10,085 nt of DNA from Ectothiorhodospiraceae bacterium. GTDB lineage: Bacteria; Pseudomonadota; Gammaproteobacteria; Nitrococcales; AK92. The first letter of the stretch is position 1, and each line of letters opens with the position of its first letter. The notes under the pieces were generated by a model. That model was not told where the DNA came from. It saw only the letters and a program-made list of their open reading frames with translations, and ran no database searches. The DNA lies in the NCBI GenBank assembly GCA_029263635.1, contig JAJUFY010000059.1, positions 1 to 10,085 of the forward strand, written 5' to 3'. A program made the translations under genes and the position numbers. Of this stretch, positions 1 through 5,876 are shown in pieces.

Positions 1-47
1 CCGAGCTCGCGGCTTCCGTCCGCCTCCCCGTCCGCCAGCGGCGGGCG

Positions 48-1661
48 GTGAGCGCCTGGCGCTGGTACGCGCTGGCAGCCGGCGGCGTGGTGATCATGCC
101 GGTGCTGGTGACGGCGCTGGCCTGGCTGCAGCCGACACCGGAACTATGGGCGCATCTCGGCTCGGTCCTGCTGCCGAGCCTGCTGCGCAACACGGCGGTG
201 CTGGTGCTGGGCGTCGGCTTCGGCACGCTGGTGCTCGGGGTGTCGCTGGCCTGGCTGACCGCGACCTGCGAGTTTCCCGGCCGGCGGCTGTTCGACTGGG
301 CCTTGATGCTGCCGCTGGCGGTGCCGGGGTATGTCCTGGCTTTCGTGTTCGTCGGCCTGCTCGACTTCAGCGGGCCGGTACAGACGGCGCTGCGGGATGT
401 CTTCGGCGCGGAGTTCCGGCTGCCGCCAATCCGCTCGGCTGGCGGCGTCGTCGCGGTGCTGACGCTGGCGTTCTACCCGTATGTCTACATGCTGGCGCGC
501 GCCGCCTTCCTCGGCCAGGGGCAGACCCTGTTCGAGGCCGCCCGGATGCAGGGCATGCGACCCTGGGAGGCCTTCCTGCGGGTATCGCTGCCGATGGCCA
601 GGCCGGCGATTGCCGCCGGGCTGTCGCTGGCCCTGATGGAGACGCTGGCCGATTTCGGCGCGGTGTCCATCTTCAATTTCGATACCTTCACCACCGCGAT
701 CTACAAGGCCTGGTTCGGCTTCTTCAGCCTGGAGACGGCGGCGCAGCTGGCGTCGCTGCTGCTGCTGTTCGTGCTGGTGGCGCTGTTCCTGGAGCGGCGC
801 GCCCGCGGGCGCGCCCGCTATTTCCAGGCCAGCGCCAAGGGCCGCGGCGGCCGGCTGCGGCTACGGCGGCCGTGGGCCTGGGCGGCCAGCGGCTTTGCGC
901 TGCTGGTCCTGAGCTGCGGATTCCTGGTGCCGGTCGGGCAGCTGCTGGTATGGGCCTGGCAGAACACGGGGGACTTCGACAGCCGTTATCTCGGGCTGCT
1001 GCTGCATACCCTGCAGCTGGGGGTCATGGCGGCGGCGGCCACCGTGCTGATCGCCATCCTGCTGGCCTATGCCCGGCGCATCGAGAACGACCCCATGACC
1101 CGCCGCGCGGTGGCCGCCGCGACCATCGGCTATGCCATGCCGGGTTCGGTGCTGGCGGTCGGGATCATGCTCAGCTTCACCTGGATCGACAATCGGCTGG
1201 CCGAGCTGCTGGGCACCGGTGGCCAGTGGTTGAGTGGCACGGTGTTCGCCCTGATTCTCGCCTACATCACCCGTTTCATGGCCGTTGCCTACGGAGCGGT
1301 GGACAGCAGCCTGGAGCAGATCCGCCCGGTGCTGGGCGATGCCGCCCGGCTGCTGGGCGCGCGCCATATCGAAGTCATCCGCCGCGTGTATGTGCCCATG
1401 CTGCGTCCCGGCCTGCTGACGGCGGCGCTGCTGGTGGCCGTGGACGTGATGAAGGAGCTGCCGGCCACCCTGCTGCTGCGGCCGTTCGGCTGGGACACCC
1501 TGGCCGTGCAGATCTTCGAGCTGACCTCGGAGGGCATGTGGCAGCGAGCGGCCCTGCCGGCGGTGGCGCTGGTGGCGCTGGGGCTGGTGCCGGTGGTGCT
1601 GTTGGTCAGCCGTTCGGCGCAAGGGCATGTGGCCCGCCGGCAGCCGGAGATTCTCGAGTAG
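48..1661 (+). CDS. fbpB: Iron(III) ABC transporter permease, FbpB type (5' end may be outside the window)
   Basis: This is a two-domain inner-membrane permease that would move ferric iron, delivered by a periplasmic FbpA-like protein, into the cytoplasm using a separate ATPase. Two permease modules are fused in 537 residues. Each has an EAA loop that docks the ATPase: residues 163-189 (EAARMQGMRPWEAF, then PMARPAI) and 431-456 (DAARLLGARHIEVI, then PMLRPGLL). The segment MKELPATLLLRPFGWDTLA (468-486) is typical of the FbpB/iron branch. Hydrophobic segments recur through both halves, with a basic linker around 249-275. The length matches the usual 500-550. The start used is GTG at 48, but the frame stays open to the window edge with no stop, so the true start may lie further left. 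No ATPase or binding-protein gene follows. Substrate is inferred from family resemblance; other metal or thiamine permeases of the same fold are less likely. Confidence 0.9.
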   Translation: MSAWRWYALAAGGVVIMPVLVTALAWLQPTPELWAHLGSVLLPSLLRNTAVLVLGVGFGTLVLGVSLAWLTATCEFPGRRLFDWALMLPLAVPGYVLAFVFVGLLDFSGPVQTALRDVFGAEFRLPPIRSAGGVVAVLTLAFYPYVYMLARAAFLGQGQTLFEAARMQGMRPWEAFLRVSLPMARPAIAAGLSLALMETLADFGAVSIFNFDTFTTAIYKAWFGFFSLETAAQLASLLLLFVLVALFLERRARGRARYFQASAKGRGGRLRLRRPWAWAASGFALLVLSCGFLVPVGQLLVWAWQNTGDFDSRYLGLLLHTLQLGVMAAAATVLIAILLAYARRIENDPMTRRAVAAATIGYAMPGSVLAVGIMLSFTWIDNRLAELLGTGGQWLSGTVFALILAYITRFMAVAYGAVDSSLEQIRPVLGDAARLLGARHIEVIRRVYVPMLRPGLLTAALLVAVDVMKELPATLLLRPFGWDTLAVQIFELTSEGMWQRAALPAVALVALGLVPVVLLVSRSAQGHVARRQPEILE

Positions 1662-1863
1662 CGGCAGTCTCGCCGCGGAGCCGGGGCTATCCGGATTCAC
1701 CACACCCCGTCGGGCTGGCGCCGCGATCGGCCGTCAGGGGAGTACCGGCGCGCCGCCTGCCCCGTCGGCCCGCAGGACGGCGGTTACGGCCTTGTCGGCT
1801 CATCCGGCAGGTGCGAGGCGGCCGGCAATCGGTCATCATCAAGGGCTGCGCCGAGGAGGTACT

Positions 1864-1897
1864 GGCCAGCGTCAGGTTTTCACGACCCTGCGCTGCC
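1864..1897 (+). other. Stem-loop 1 in the gcvH leader
   Basis: Bases 1864-1876 pair with 1887-1897: GG, then CAGCG, then CAGG on the left against CCTG, CGCTG and CC on the right. That gives 11 base pairs, all Watson-Crick, with single-base bulges at 1866 and 1872 and a ten-base loop (1877-1886, TTTTCACGAC). The pairing is read directly from the sequence; that it forms in RNA and has a role is inference. It does not match the glycine riboswitch consensus. Confidence 0.45.
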
Positions 1898-1899
1898 GC

Positions 1900-1934
1900 A
1901 TCGGCCTGCCCTGGCTTCCCAGCAGGGGGCCGAT
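1900..1934 (+). other. Stem-loop 2 in the gcvH leader
   Basis: ATCGGCC (1900-1906) pairs with GGCCGAT (1928-1934), and CCCTG (1909-1913) with CAGGG (1923-1927). A two-base bulge (TG, 1907-1908) interrupts the left strand and the loop has nine bases. This gives 12 base pairs, starting only two bases after stem-loop 1 and ending about 80 bases before the gcvH start codon. No T-run follows at once, so it is not an obvious intrinsic terminator. Confidence 0.45.
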
Positions 1935-2015
1935 ATTGGCAGGTCGAGGCGTGGCCGGCCGGCTCGGTGCGAAGGGCACGATACCGACAGCAGCTCGATA
2001 CGGAGACAGGAGACG

Positions 2016-2411
2016 ATGAGCGAGGTCCCGGAGGAACTCCGCTACGCCAGGACCCATGAGTGGGCCAGGCTTGAAGATGATGGCACGGTGACGGTAGGGA
2101 TTACCGACTATGCGCAGGCGGCGCTGGGCGATCTGGTCTTCATCGAAACGCCGACGGTTGGCCGGCAGGTGCAGGCGGCGGAAGCCTGCGCGGTGGTGGA
2201 GTCGGTCAAGGCCGCCTCGGATATCTACGCGCCGGTCTCTGGGGAAATCATCGACACCAACGGCGAGCTGGTCAATGCCCCGGAACTGATGAACACCGAC
2301 CCCTATGGCGAGGGCTGGCTGATGCGGATCCGTCCGGACCAGCCGGACGAGCTGAACAGCCTGATGAGCGCCGAGGAATACCTCGACCTCACCAGCGAAC
2401 AAGAGGAATGA
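2016..2411 (+). CDS. gcvH: Glycine cleavage system H protein
   Basis: GcvH is the small lipoylated carrier of the glycine cleavage system. Its lipoyl arm takes the aminomethyl group from the P protein (glycine decarboxylase), passes it to the T protein, and is reoxidised by the L protein, in the cytoplasm. The product has 131 residues, the usual family length. The N-terminal RYARTHEWARLE and the lipoylation segment VVESVKAASDIYAP are both typical; the lipoyl-lysine is Lys65. The C-terminal half has the expected NTDPYGEGWLMRI. The ATG start at 2016 is preceded by a good Shine-Dalgarno (AGGAG, just upstream). gcvT and gcvP are not adjacent, which is less common than a gcvTHP cluster. A hairpin straddles the stop codon. 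H-like proteins can also serve in lipoate relay, but the complete lipoyl motif supports a normal H protein. Confidence 0.96.
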   Translation: MSEVPEELRYARTHEWARLEDDGTVTVGITDYAQAALGDLVFIETPTVGRQVQAAEACAVVESVKAASDIYAPVSGEIIDTNGELVNAPELMNTDPYGEGWLMRIRPDQPDELNSLMSAEEYLDLTSEQEE

Positions 2412-2448
2412 CCGGCAGCGCGTCGGCGCCCCGGTGCCGGCCATTCCT
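2404..2448 (+). terminator. Hairpin over the gcvH stop codon, possible terminator or attenuator
   Basis: AGGAATGACCGGCA (2404-2417) is the reverse complement of TGCCGGCCATTCCT (2435-2448) except for one A-C mismatch (2411/2441). This gives 13 base pairs around a 17-base GC-rich loop. The stop codon TGA (2409-2411) lies inside the left arm. There is a pyrimidine-rich stretch afterwards but no T-run, so a classical Rho-independent terminator is not certain. It may separate gcvH from tpx, or act as an RNA-stability element. Confidence 0.5.
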
Positions 2449-2546
2449 TCCTGCCGGGCGCAGGCGCGCCGCGGCCTGTGCCGTCAGCGAAGGTTTCAAC
2501 CACCGCTTCCAGCAGGCCTTGCGGGCCGCGCTGGCAGCTCGATGCG

Positions 2547-2552
2547 AAGGAG
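2547..2552 (+). promoter_or_regulatory. tpx ribosome binding site (decides the start)
   Basis: AAGGAG lies seven bases before the ATG at 2560. It selects this start over an in-frame ATG at 2434, whose extra 42 residues are Arg/Ala-rich and unlike thiol peroxidases. Confidence 0.85.
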
Positions 2553-2559
2553 ATGCAGC

Positions 2560-3063
2560 ATGGCGACAGTGACGCTCAAGGGACAGCCAATCAACACCAG
2601 CGGGACGCTGCCGGCAGTGGGTTCCCAGGCTCCGGACTTTAGGCTTACGAGCGCGGATCTCGCTGATAAGACGCTTGCCGATTTCCGCGGCAAGAAGAAG
2701 CTCCTGAACATCTTCCCGAGCGTCGATACCGGCGTCTGCGCGAAGTCGGTGCGCGAGTTCCATCAGCGCGCCGCCGCGCTGCCGGATACCGTCGTGCTCA
2801 ATATCTCCGCCGATCTGCCATTCGCCCACCAGCGTTTCTGCGCAGCCGAGGGCGTGGACGGCGTCGAGTCGCTGTCGATGATGCGCTCCAGGGATTTTGC
2901 CCGCGCCTATGGCGTATTGCTGGAGGACGGCCCGCTGGCAGGACTGGCAGCCCGGGCGGTGGTGGTGCTGGATGCCCAGGACCGGGTGGTGTACACCGAG
3001 CTGGTGCCGGAAATCGGCCAGGAGCCGAACTACGAGGCGGCTCTTCAGGCGCTGCGGGCTTGA
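2560..3063 (+). CDS. tpx: Thiol peroxidase (atypical 2-Cys peroxiredoxin)
   Basis: Tpx reduces hydrogen peroxide and alkyl hydroperoxides with electrons from thioredoxin; the E. coli enzyme is directed to the periplasm or cytoplasm depending on the study. The 167-residue product aligns over its whole length with E. coli Tpx by eye. The peroxidatic cysteine is Cys60 in PSVDTGVC, and the resolving cysteine is Cys94 in ADLPFAHQRFC, the spacing expected for an intramolecular disulfide. NIFPS (50-54) and DGPLAGLAARAVVVLD (123-138) are further family hallmarks. No signal peptide is visible. The start at 2560 is fixed by a strong Shine-Dalgarno. The gene lies 148 bases after gcvH with a hairpin between, so independent transcription is plausible, though no clear promoter was recognised. 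No OxyR-like site was identified. Confidence 0.96.
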   Translation: MATVTLKGQPINTSGTLPAVGSQAPDFRLTSADLADKTLADFRGKKKLLNIFPSVDTGVCAKSVREFHQRAAALPDTVVLNISADLPFAHQRFCAAEGVDGVESLSMMRSRDFARAYGVLLEDGPLAGLAARAVVVLDAQDRVVYTELVPEIGQEPNYEAALQALRA

Positions 3064-3080
3064 ACGCAGGCTGATTTTTT
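3052..3080 (+). terminator. Weak intrinsic terminator at the end of tpx
   Basis: A short stem, CTGCG (3052-3056) with CGCAG (3065-3069), spans the tpx stop codon. It is followed after five bases by a run of six T (3075-3080). The stem is only five base pairs and the T-run is not immediately adjacent, so this is a tentative call. Confidence 0.35.
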
Positions 3081-3481
3081 ACGGGGGACCGAGAGCGCCG
3101 ATTGGCGGCTGCCGTCTTCCCCGGCCGGCCCTGACGCTTCGGGAGACCGCCAGTGCCGGACCCGAGCGTGCCGATCCAGCGCAGCGGCCGGCGGGCTGGC
3201 TTGCCGGGCAAGGCCGGCGTATTGTTGGCGCCTGTGGCGGCGCCCGCATTCCGGCGGCGGGATGACGGGCGAGCAAGTCTTCACCATGTATATCCGCGAC
3301 TGGTGCCGGAATGCCTGCTGATCGAGCCGACCGCGACCAAATAAGAACCGGATGCCGGTACCGCCGTCATGGCGCGCGGGGCACCGACGCGAGCCGGCCG
3401 CAGGCAGGTCACAGGAGTCCCGCACAGACGGCCGATCCTGCGTCCGGACGGCATGTAGGCGGCAAGAGAACCGAGCCCGAC
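3064..3481. other. 418-base gap between tpx and dgkA, no convincing gene
   Basis: No recognisable protein or RNA family was found on either strand. The region contains a T-run near its left end and several GC palindromes: GGCGCC at 3227-3232 pairing with 3239-3244, and CTTGCCGGGCAAG near 3200-3212. A perfect 10-base inverted repeat (GCATTCCGGC 3246-3255, GCCGGAATGC 3305-3314) is separated by 49 bases. A 19-codon ORF with native-looking codon use lies at 3262-3321. A weak -10-like TATATC sits at 3289-3294, with no matching -35. It may hold the dgkA promoter and leader, a small RNA, or decayed coding sequence. Confidence 0.5.
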
Positions 3482-3895
3482 ATGGAAACGGGAGAACGTA
3501 AGCTCAACGCGTCGGCGTCACGCATGCCGCTGGCCGCCGAGCTGCGCCGGCTGATCAAGGCCTGCGGCTACAGCTGGGCCGGCCTCAGCGCAGCCTACCG
3601 CACCCAGGCTTCATTCCGTGCCGACCTGGTGGGTTGCGCGCTGATGCTGCCGGCGGCGCTATGGCTGGGACGAAGCTGGGCCGAATGCGCCTGGCTGATC
3701 AGCACCCTGGTGCTGATCCTGTTCGCCGAGGTCGTCAACTCCGCCATCGAGGCAGTGGTGGACCGGGTCGGCCTGGAATACCACGAGCTGTCGAAACGGG
3801 CCAAGGACCTGGGCTCCGCGGCGGTCTTCCTGGCGCTCGTGAACTGGCTGGTGGTATGGGCCGGCGTGGTGATCGACCGGTTCCAGTTGTTCTAA
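3482..3895 (+). CDS. dgkA: Diacylglycerol kinase, DgkA family
   Basis: DgkA is a small trimeric inner-membrane enzyme. It phosphorylates diacylglycerol to phosphatidic acid with ATP, recycling the lipid left over from periplasmic glucan or lipopolysaccharide modification. From ATG 3482 the product has 137 residues. The family core AEVVNSAIEAVVDRVG (82-97) followed by EYHELSKRAKDLGSAAV (99-115) is nearly the E. coli sequence, with Glu83, Asn86, Glu90, Lys108 and Asp109 matching known active-site residues. Three hydrophobic segments fall at about 48-63, 68-85 and 113-131. Where E. coli has Glu28, a metal-binding residue, this protein has Gln42 (AAYRTQASFR). An internal ATG at 3524 would give 123 residues and align exactly with the E. 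coli start; neither start has a strong Shine-Dalgarno. The PfkB-family gene follows 18 bases later and is probably co-transcribed. Confidence 0.92.
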   Translation: METGERKLNASASRMPLAAELRRLIKACGYSWAGLSAAYRTQASFRADLVGCALMLPAALWLGRSWAECAWLISTLVLILFAEVVNSAIEAVVDRVGLEYHELSKRAKDLGSAAVFLALVNWLVVWAGVVIDRFQLF

Positions 3896-3913
3896 CAAAT
3901 CAAGAAGAAACAA

Positions 3914-4846
3914 ATGACCGTACTGATCAGTGGCTCGCTCGCCTTCGACACCATCATGGTGTTCCCCGACCGGTTTCGGGACCGCATCCTGCCGGACCAG
4001 GTGCACATCCTGAACGTGTCATTCCTGGTGCCGCAGATGCGCCGCGAATTCGGCGGCTGCGCCGGCAACATCGCCTACAACCTGAAGCTGCTGGGCGGCG
4101 AACCGCTGATCATGGCGACCGCGGGCGAGGATTTCGGCCCCTATGCCGGCTGGCTGGCGGAGCAGGGCATCAGCGATCATCACATCAAGATAGTGCCCGG
4201 TACCTACACCGCCCAGGCCTATATCACCACCGATATCGACGACAACCAGATCACCGCCTTCCACCCGGGCGCCATGAACGAGTCGCATCAGGTCATGGTG
4301 CCGACCGATGCCGGCGCGCGATTCGGCATCGTCGCGCCGAACGGTCGCCAGGGCATGATCGACCACGCCCGCCAGTTCCGTGCTGCCGGCATCCCGTTCA
4401 TCTTCGACCCAGGCCAGGGCCTGCCGATGTTCACCGGCGAGGAATTGCTCGACTTCCTCGACCAGGCCAACTGGGTCGCAGTCAACGACTATGAGTCGCG
4501 CCTGTTGCAGGAGCGCACGGGGCTGTCGCTGGAGGCGCTGGCGGCGCGGGTCGAGGCGCTGATCGTTACCCGCGGTGGCGAAGGGTCGTGGATCTACACC
4601 GGGGGCCGCCGCATCGATATTCCCGCCGCCGAGCCCGAAGCGGTGCGCGACCCGACCGGGTGCGGCGACGCTTACCGCGCCGGGCTGCTGTACGGGCTGC
4701 TCCACGGGTTGCCATGGGAGACGACCGGCCGGATCGCCTCGCTGATGGGAGCGATCAAGATCGCCCAGCCCGGCACCCAGAACCATCGCTGCACGCTGGA
4801 CGAGTTCCGCCGCCGCTACCGGCAGGCTTTCGGTCAGGAGTTCTGA
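3914..4846 (+). CDS. PfkB-family carbohydrate/nucleoside kinase (adenosine kinase-like)
   Basis: This is a cytoplasmic ribokinase-fold enzyme that transfers phosphate from ATP to a sugar or nucleoside hydroxyl. The 310 residues carry the family pattern in order: N-terminal LISGSLAFDTI (4-14), substrate motif GGCAGNIAYNL (47-57), the ATP-site segment VTRGGEGS (218-225) and the C-terminal signature DPTGCGDAYRAG (246-257), with catalytic base Asp252. The signature has GCGD where ribokinases mostly have GAGD; the aspartate and anion-hole glycines remain. Homologues of this type in gammaproteobacteria are often annotated as adenosine kinase, but the substrate cannot be read from sequence, and ribokinase-like sugar specificity is possible. 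The gene starts 18 bases after dgkA behind a weak purine-rich site (AAGAAGAAAC), so it is likely translated from a dgkA transcript. A strong GC hairpin follows the stop. Confidence 0.9.
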   Translation: MTVLISGSLAFDTIMVFPDRFRDRILPDQVHILNVSFLVPQMRREFGGCAGNIAYNLKLLGGEPLIMATAGEDFGPYAGWLAEQGISDHHIKIVPGTYTAQAYITTDIDDNQITAFHPGAMNESHQVMVPTDAGARFGIVAPNGRQGMIDHARQFRAAGIPFIFDPGQGLPMFTGEELLDFLDQANWVAVNDYESRLLQERTGLSLEALAARVEALIVTRGGEGSWIYTGGRRIDIPAAEPEAVRDPTGCGDAYRAGLLYGLLHGLPWETTGRIASLMGAIKIAQPGTQNHRCTLDEFRRRYRQAFGQEF

Positions 4847-4847
4847 A

Positions 4848-4877
4848 GCGCGCGGCCGGTCGAAGCCGGCCGCGCGT
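4848..4877. terminator. Bidirectional hairpin between convergent genes
   Basis: CGCGCGGCCGG (4849-4859) and CCGGCCGCGCG (4866-4876) form a perfect 11-bp stem with a six-base loop (TCGAAG), extendable by one G-T pair. It fills the 38-base space between the PfkB-family stop and the leftward HDOD gene stop. No T-run borders it on either side, so it probably works as a barrier or RNA 3'-end protector, or with Rho. Confidence 0.7.
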
Positions 4878-4884
4878 GCCGGGC

Positions 4885-5751
4885 TCAGCTGTCCAGCGGC
4901 ATTCCCGAGAACAGGGTGCTGAAGATCTCGATGCTCTGCACGTCGGCTTCCAGCTGCAGCTGCTCGATCAGCTGCGGGTCGAGCGGAACGCGCTGGGCGA
5001 TGCTGGGGTCGATCGCCACCGACTCGCTCTCGGGACGCTGGACCTTGTAGCCGGGCTCCACTTTCTTGGTCAGCGCATTGGCGACGTGGACGAAGGCGAC
5101 TTCGTCGACGAAGCGCGCCGCCGCGGTTGGCATGTGGTGGAAGGTGACGGTGGTGCGCAGCAGCTCCGGCAGCTTCCAGATCGTCAGCAGTGCCGTGCCG
5201 ACAGCCGCGTGGTCGAAGCCCAGCACTTCCCGCTCGACCCGATAGAACGGCTGGTCGGATTCGGCGAAGCGGGCGAAGACCTCCGCTGCCTGCTCGGGCA
5301 GCTGGTGGTAGATCACCAGCTTGCCGATATCGTGCAGCAGTCCGGCGACGAAGATCTGCTCCGGCTGCCCGAGTCGCTGGCGGCGGGCCAGCGTGCGGGC
5401 CAGGATGCCGCAGTAGATGCTGTGGTGCCAGAAGTCCGCCATGTCGACCAGCTCGGTGCTGATCTTGTCGAAAGCGCTGGCCACCGACGTCGCCAGTACC
5501 AGCTCCCGCAAGGGGCGGGCGCCCAGCACGGTAATGGCCTGAGGGATAGTGTCGATCTTGGACGGCAGGCCGTAGTAGGCGCTGTTGACGACACGCAGAA
5601 GGCGCGCGGTGAGCGATGGATCGTGTGCGATGACTTTGCCGATATCAGCGCTGCCGTAACGTGGGTCATCGAGCATTTCGCTGATGCGATAGTAGGCCCG
5701 GGGCAGGGACACGAGGTTGCTGATATTACGCGCTAATTTTTCTGGTGTCAT
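4885..5751 (-). CDS. HDOD-domain signalling protein
   Basis: HDOD proteins are cytoplasmic, non-enzymatic or poorly characterised relatives of HD phosphohydrolases. They act in signalling, often with two-component or cyclic-di-GMP pathways. From ATG at 5751 the product has 288 residues, the normal size for a lone HDOD domain. Family features in order are LPRAYYRISEMLDDP (16-30), IAHDPSLTARLLRVVNSAYYG (41-61), AITVLGARPLREL (72-84), and FVAGLLHDIGKLVIYH (134-149). The HD pair (His140, Asp141) is kept, but the other metal ligands of a true HD-GYP enzyme are not evident and no GYP motif is present. Upstream in-frame ATGs at 5769 and 5844 exist. The 5751 start is preferred because family members begin near MTPEKLA, and because a -10-like box lies about 40 bases upstream. 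The gene diverges from ampD. Target and partner are unknown. Confidence 0.92.
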   Translation of the reverse strand: MTPEKLARNISNLVSLPRAYYRISEMLDDPRYGSADIGKVIAHDPSLTARLLRVVNSAYYGLPSKIDTIPQAITVLGARPLRELVLATSVASAFDKISTELVDMADFWHHSIYCGILARTLARRQRLGQPEQIFVAGLLHDIGKLVIYHQLPEQAAEVFARFAESDQPFYRVEREVLGFDHAAVGTALLTIWKLPELLRTTVTFHHMPTAAARFVDEVAFVHVANALTKKVEPGYKVQRPESESVAIDPSIAQRVPLDPQLIEQLQLEADVQSIEIFSTLFSGMPLDS

Positions 5752-5787
5752 GCTTACGTTCCAAGCCATCGAAGACCGCCGCGGCGC

Positions 5788-5793
5788 AGTATA
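5788..5793 (-). promoter_or_regulatory. -10-like box for the HDOD gene
   Basis: On the minus strand this reads TATACT, five of six matches to TATAAT, about 37 bases before the ATG at 5751. No good -35 was found 17 bases upstream. A palindrome (CGCCGG, CAG, CCGGCG; 5795-5809) occupies the spacer, where a regulator could bind. Confidence 0.4.
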
Positions 5794-5863
5794 ACGCCGG
5801 CAGCCGGCGGTGCTGCCGAATATGCCGCGCTGTGCCGGCGGCATGCATTCATTCGCGGGATGC

Positions 5864-5869
5864 TATCAT
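5864..5869 (+). promoter_or_regulatory. Extended -10 box for ampDE, very close to the start codon
   Basis: TGCTATCAT at 5861-5869 is an extended -10 (TG, one base, TATCAT; five of six matches to TATAAT). No clear -35 is present. Transcription would start some seven bases downstream, at or within a base or two of the ATG at 5877, which has no Shine-Dalgarno. This suggests a leaderless or nearly leaderless mRNA, unless translation begins at the second ATG (5895). Confidence 0.5.
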
Positions 5870-5876
5870 CCGCCGC

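Larger units (their letters stand above)
1662..2015. other. 354-base gap between fbpB and gcvH, no gene seen
   Basis: Reading frames here are GC-driven shadows with low-complexity, Arg/Pro/Ala/Gly-rich translations and no recognisable domain. No clear sigma70 or sigma54 promoter was found. The right half holds two adjacent stem-loops (1864-1897 and 1900-1934, listed separately), and the last bases carry the gcvH ribosome binding site. It is probably the promoter and leader region of gcvH, although the transcription start could not be located. Confidence 0.6.

Noticed and set aside
861..1703. 280-codon open frame on the minus strand
   Set aside because: Antisense shadow of fbpB, rich in His/Gln/Arg, no family resemblance.
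1830..1900. Possible glycine riboswitch before gcvH
   Set aside because: Pieces loosely recall the aptamer (GCCGAGGAGG, GTCAGG), but the GGGAGAG segment and exact core bases are absent and no tandem aptamer could be drawn.
1840..1920. Cobalamin-riboswitch-like bases on the minus strand (TGAAAACCTGACGC, GGGAAGCC)
   Set aside because: The elements are in the wrong order, there is no B12 box, and no minus-strand gene follows.
146..2059. 637-codon open frame on the plus strand
   Set aside because: It overlaps fbpB in another frame and translates to an Arg/Gly/Ala-rich sequence with no domain; a GC-rich shadow.
3045..3425. 126-codon minus-strand frame in the tpx-dgkA gap
   Set aside because: It overlaps the tpx end, has biased Arg/Pro/Ser composition, no ribosome site and no known domain.
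4588..5736. 382-codon open frame spanning the pfkB-family end and the antisense of the HDOD gene
   Set aside because: It crosses two well-supported genes and their hairpin terminator and has no recognisable domain.
5745..5876. Upstream start of ampD at 5745
   Set aside because: It would overlap the HDOD start, adds 44 Cys/Arg-rich residues not found in AmpD, and lies before the extended -10 box.
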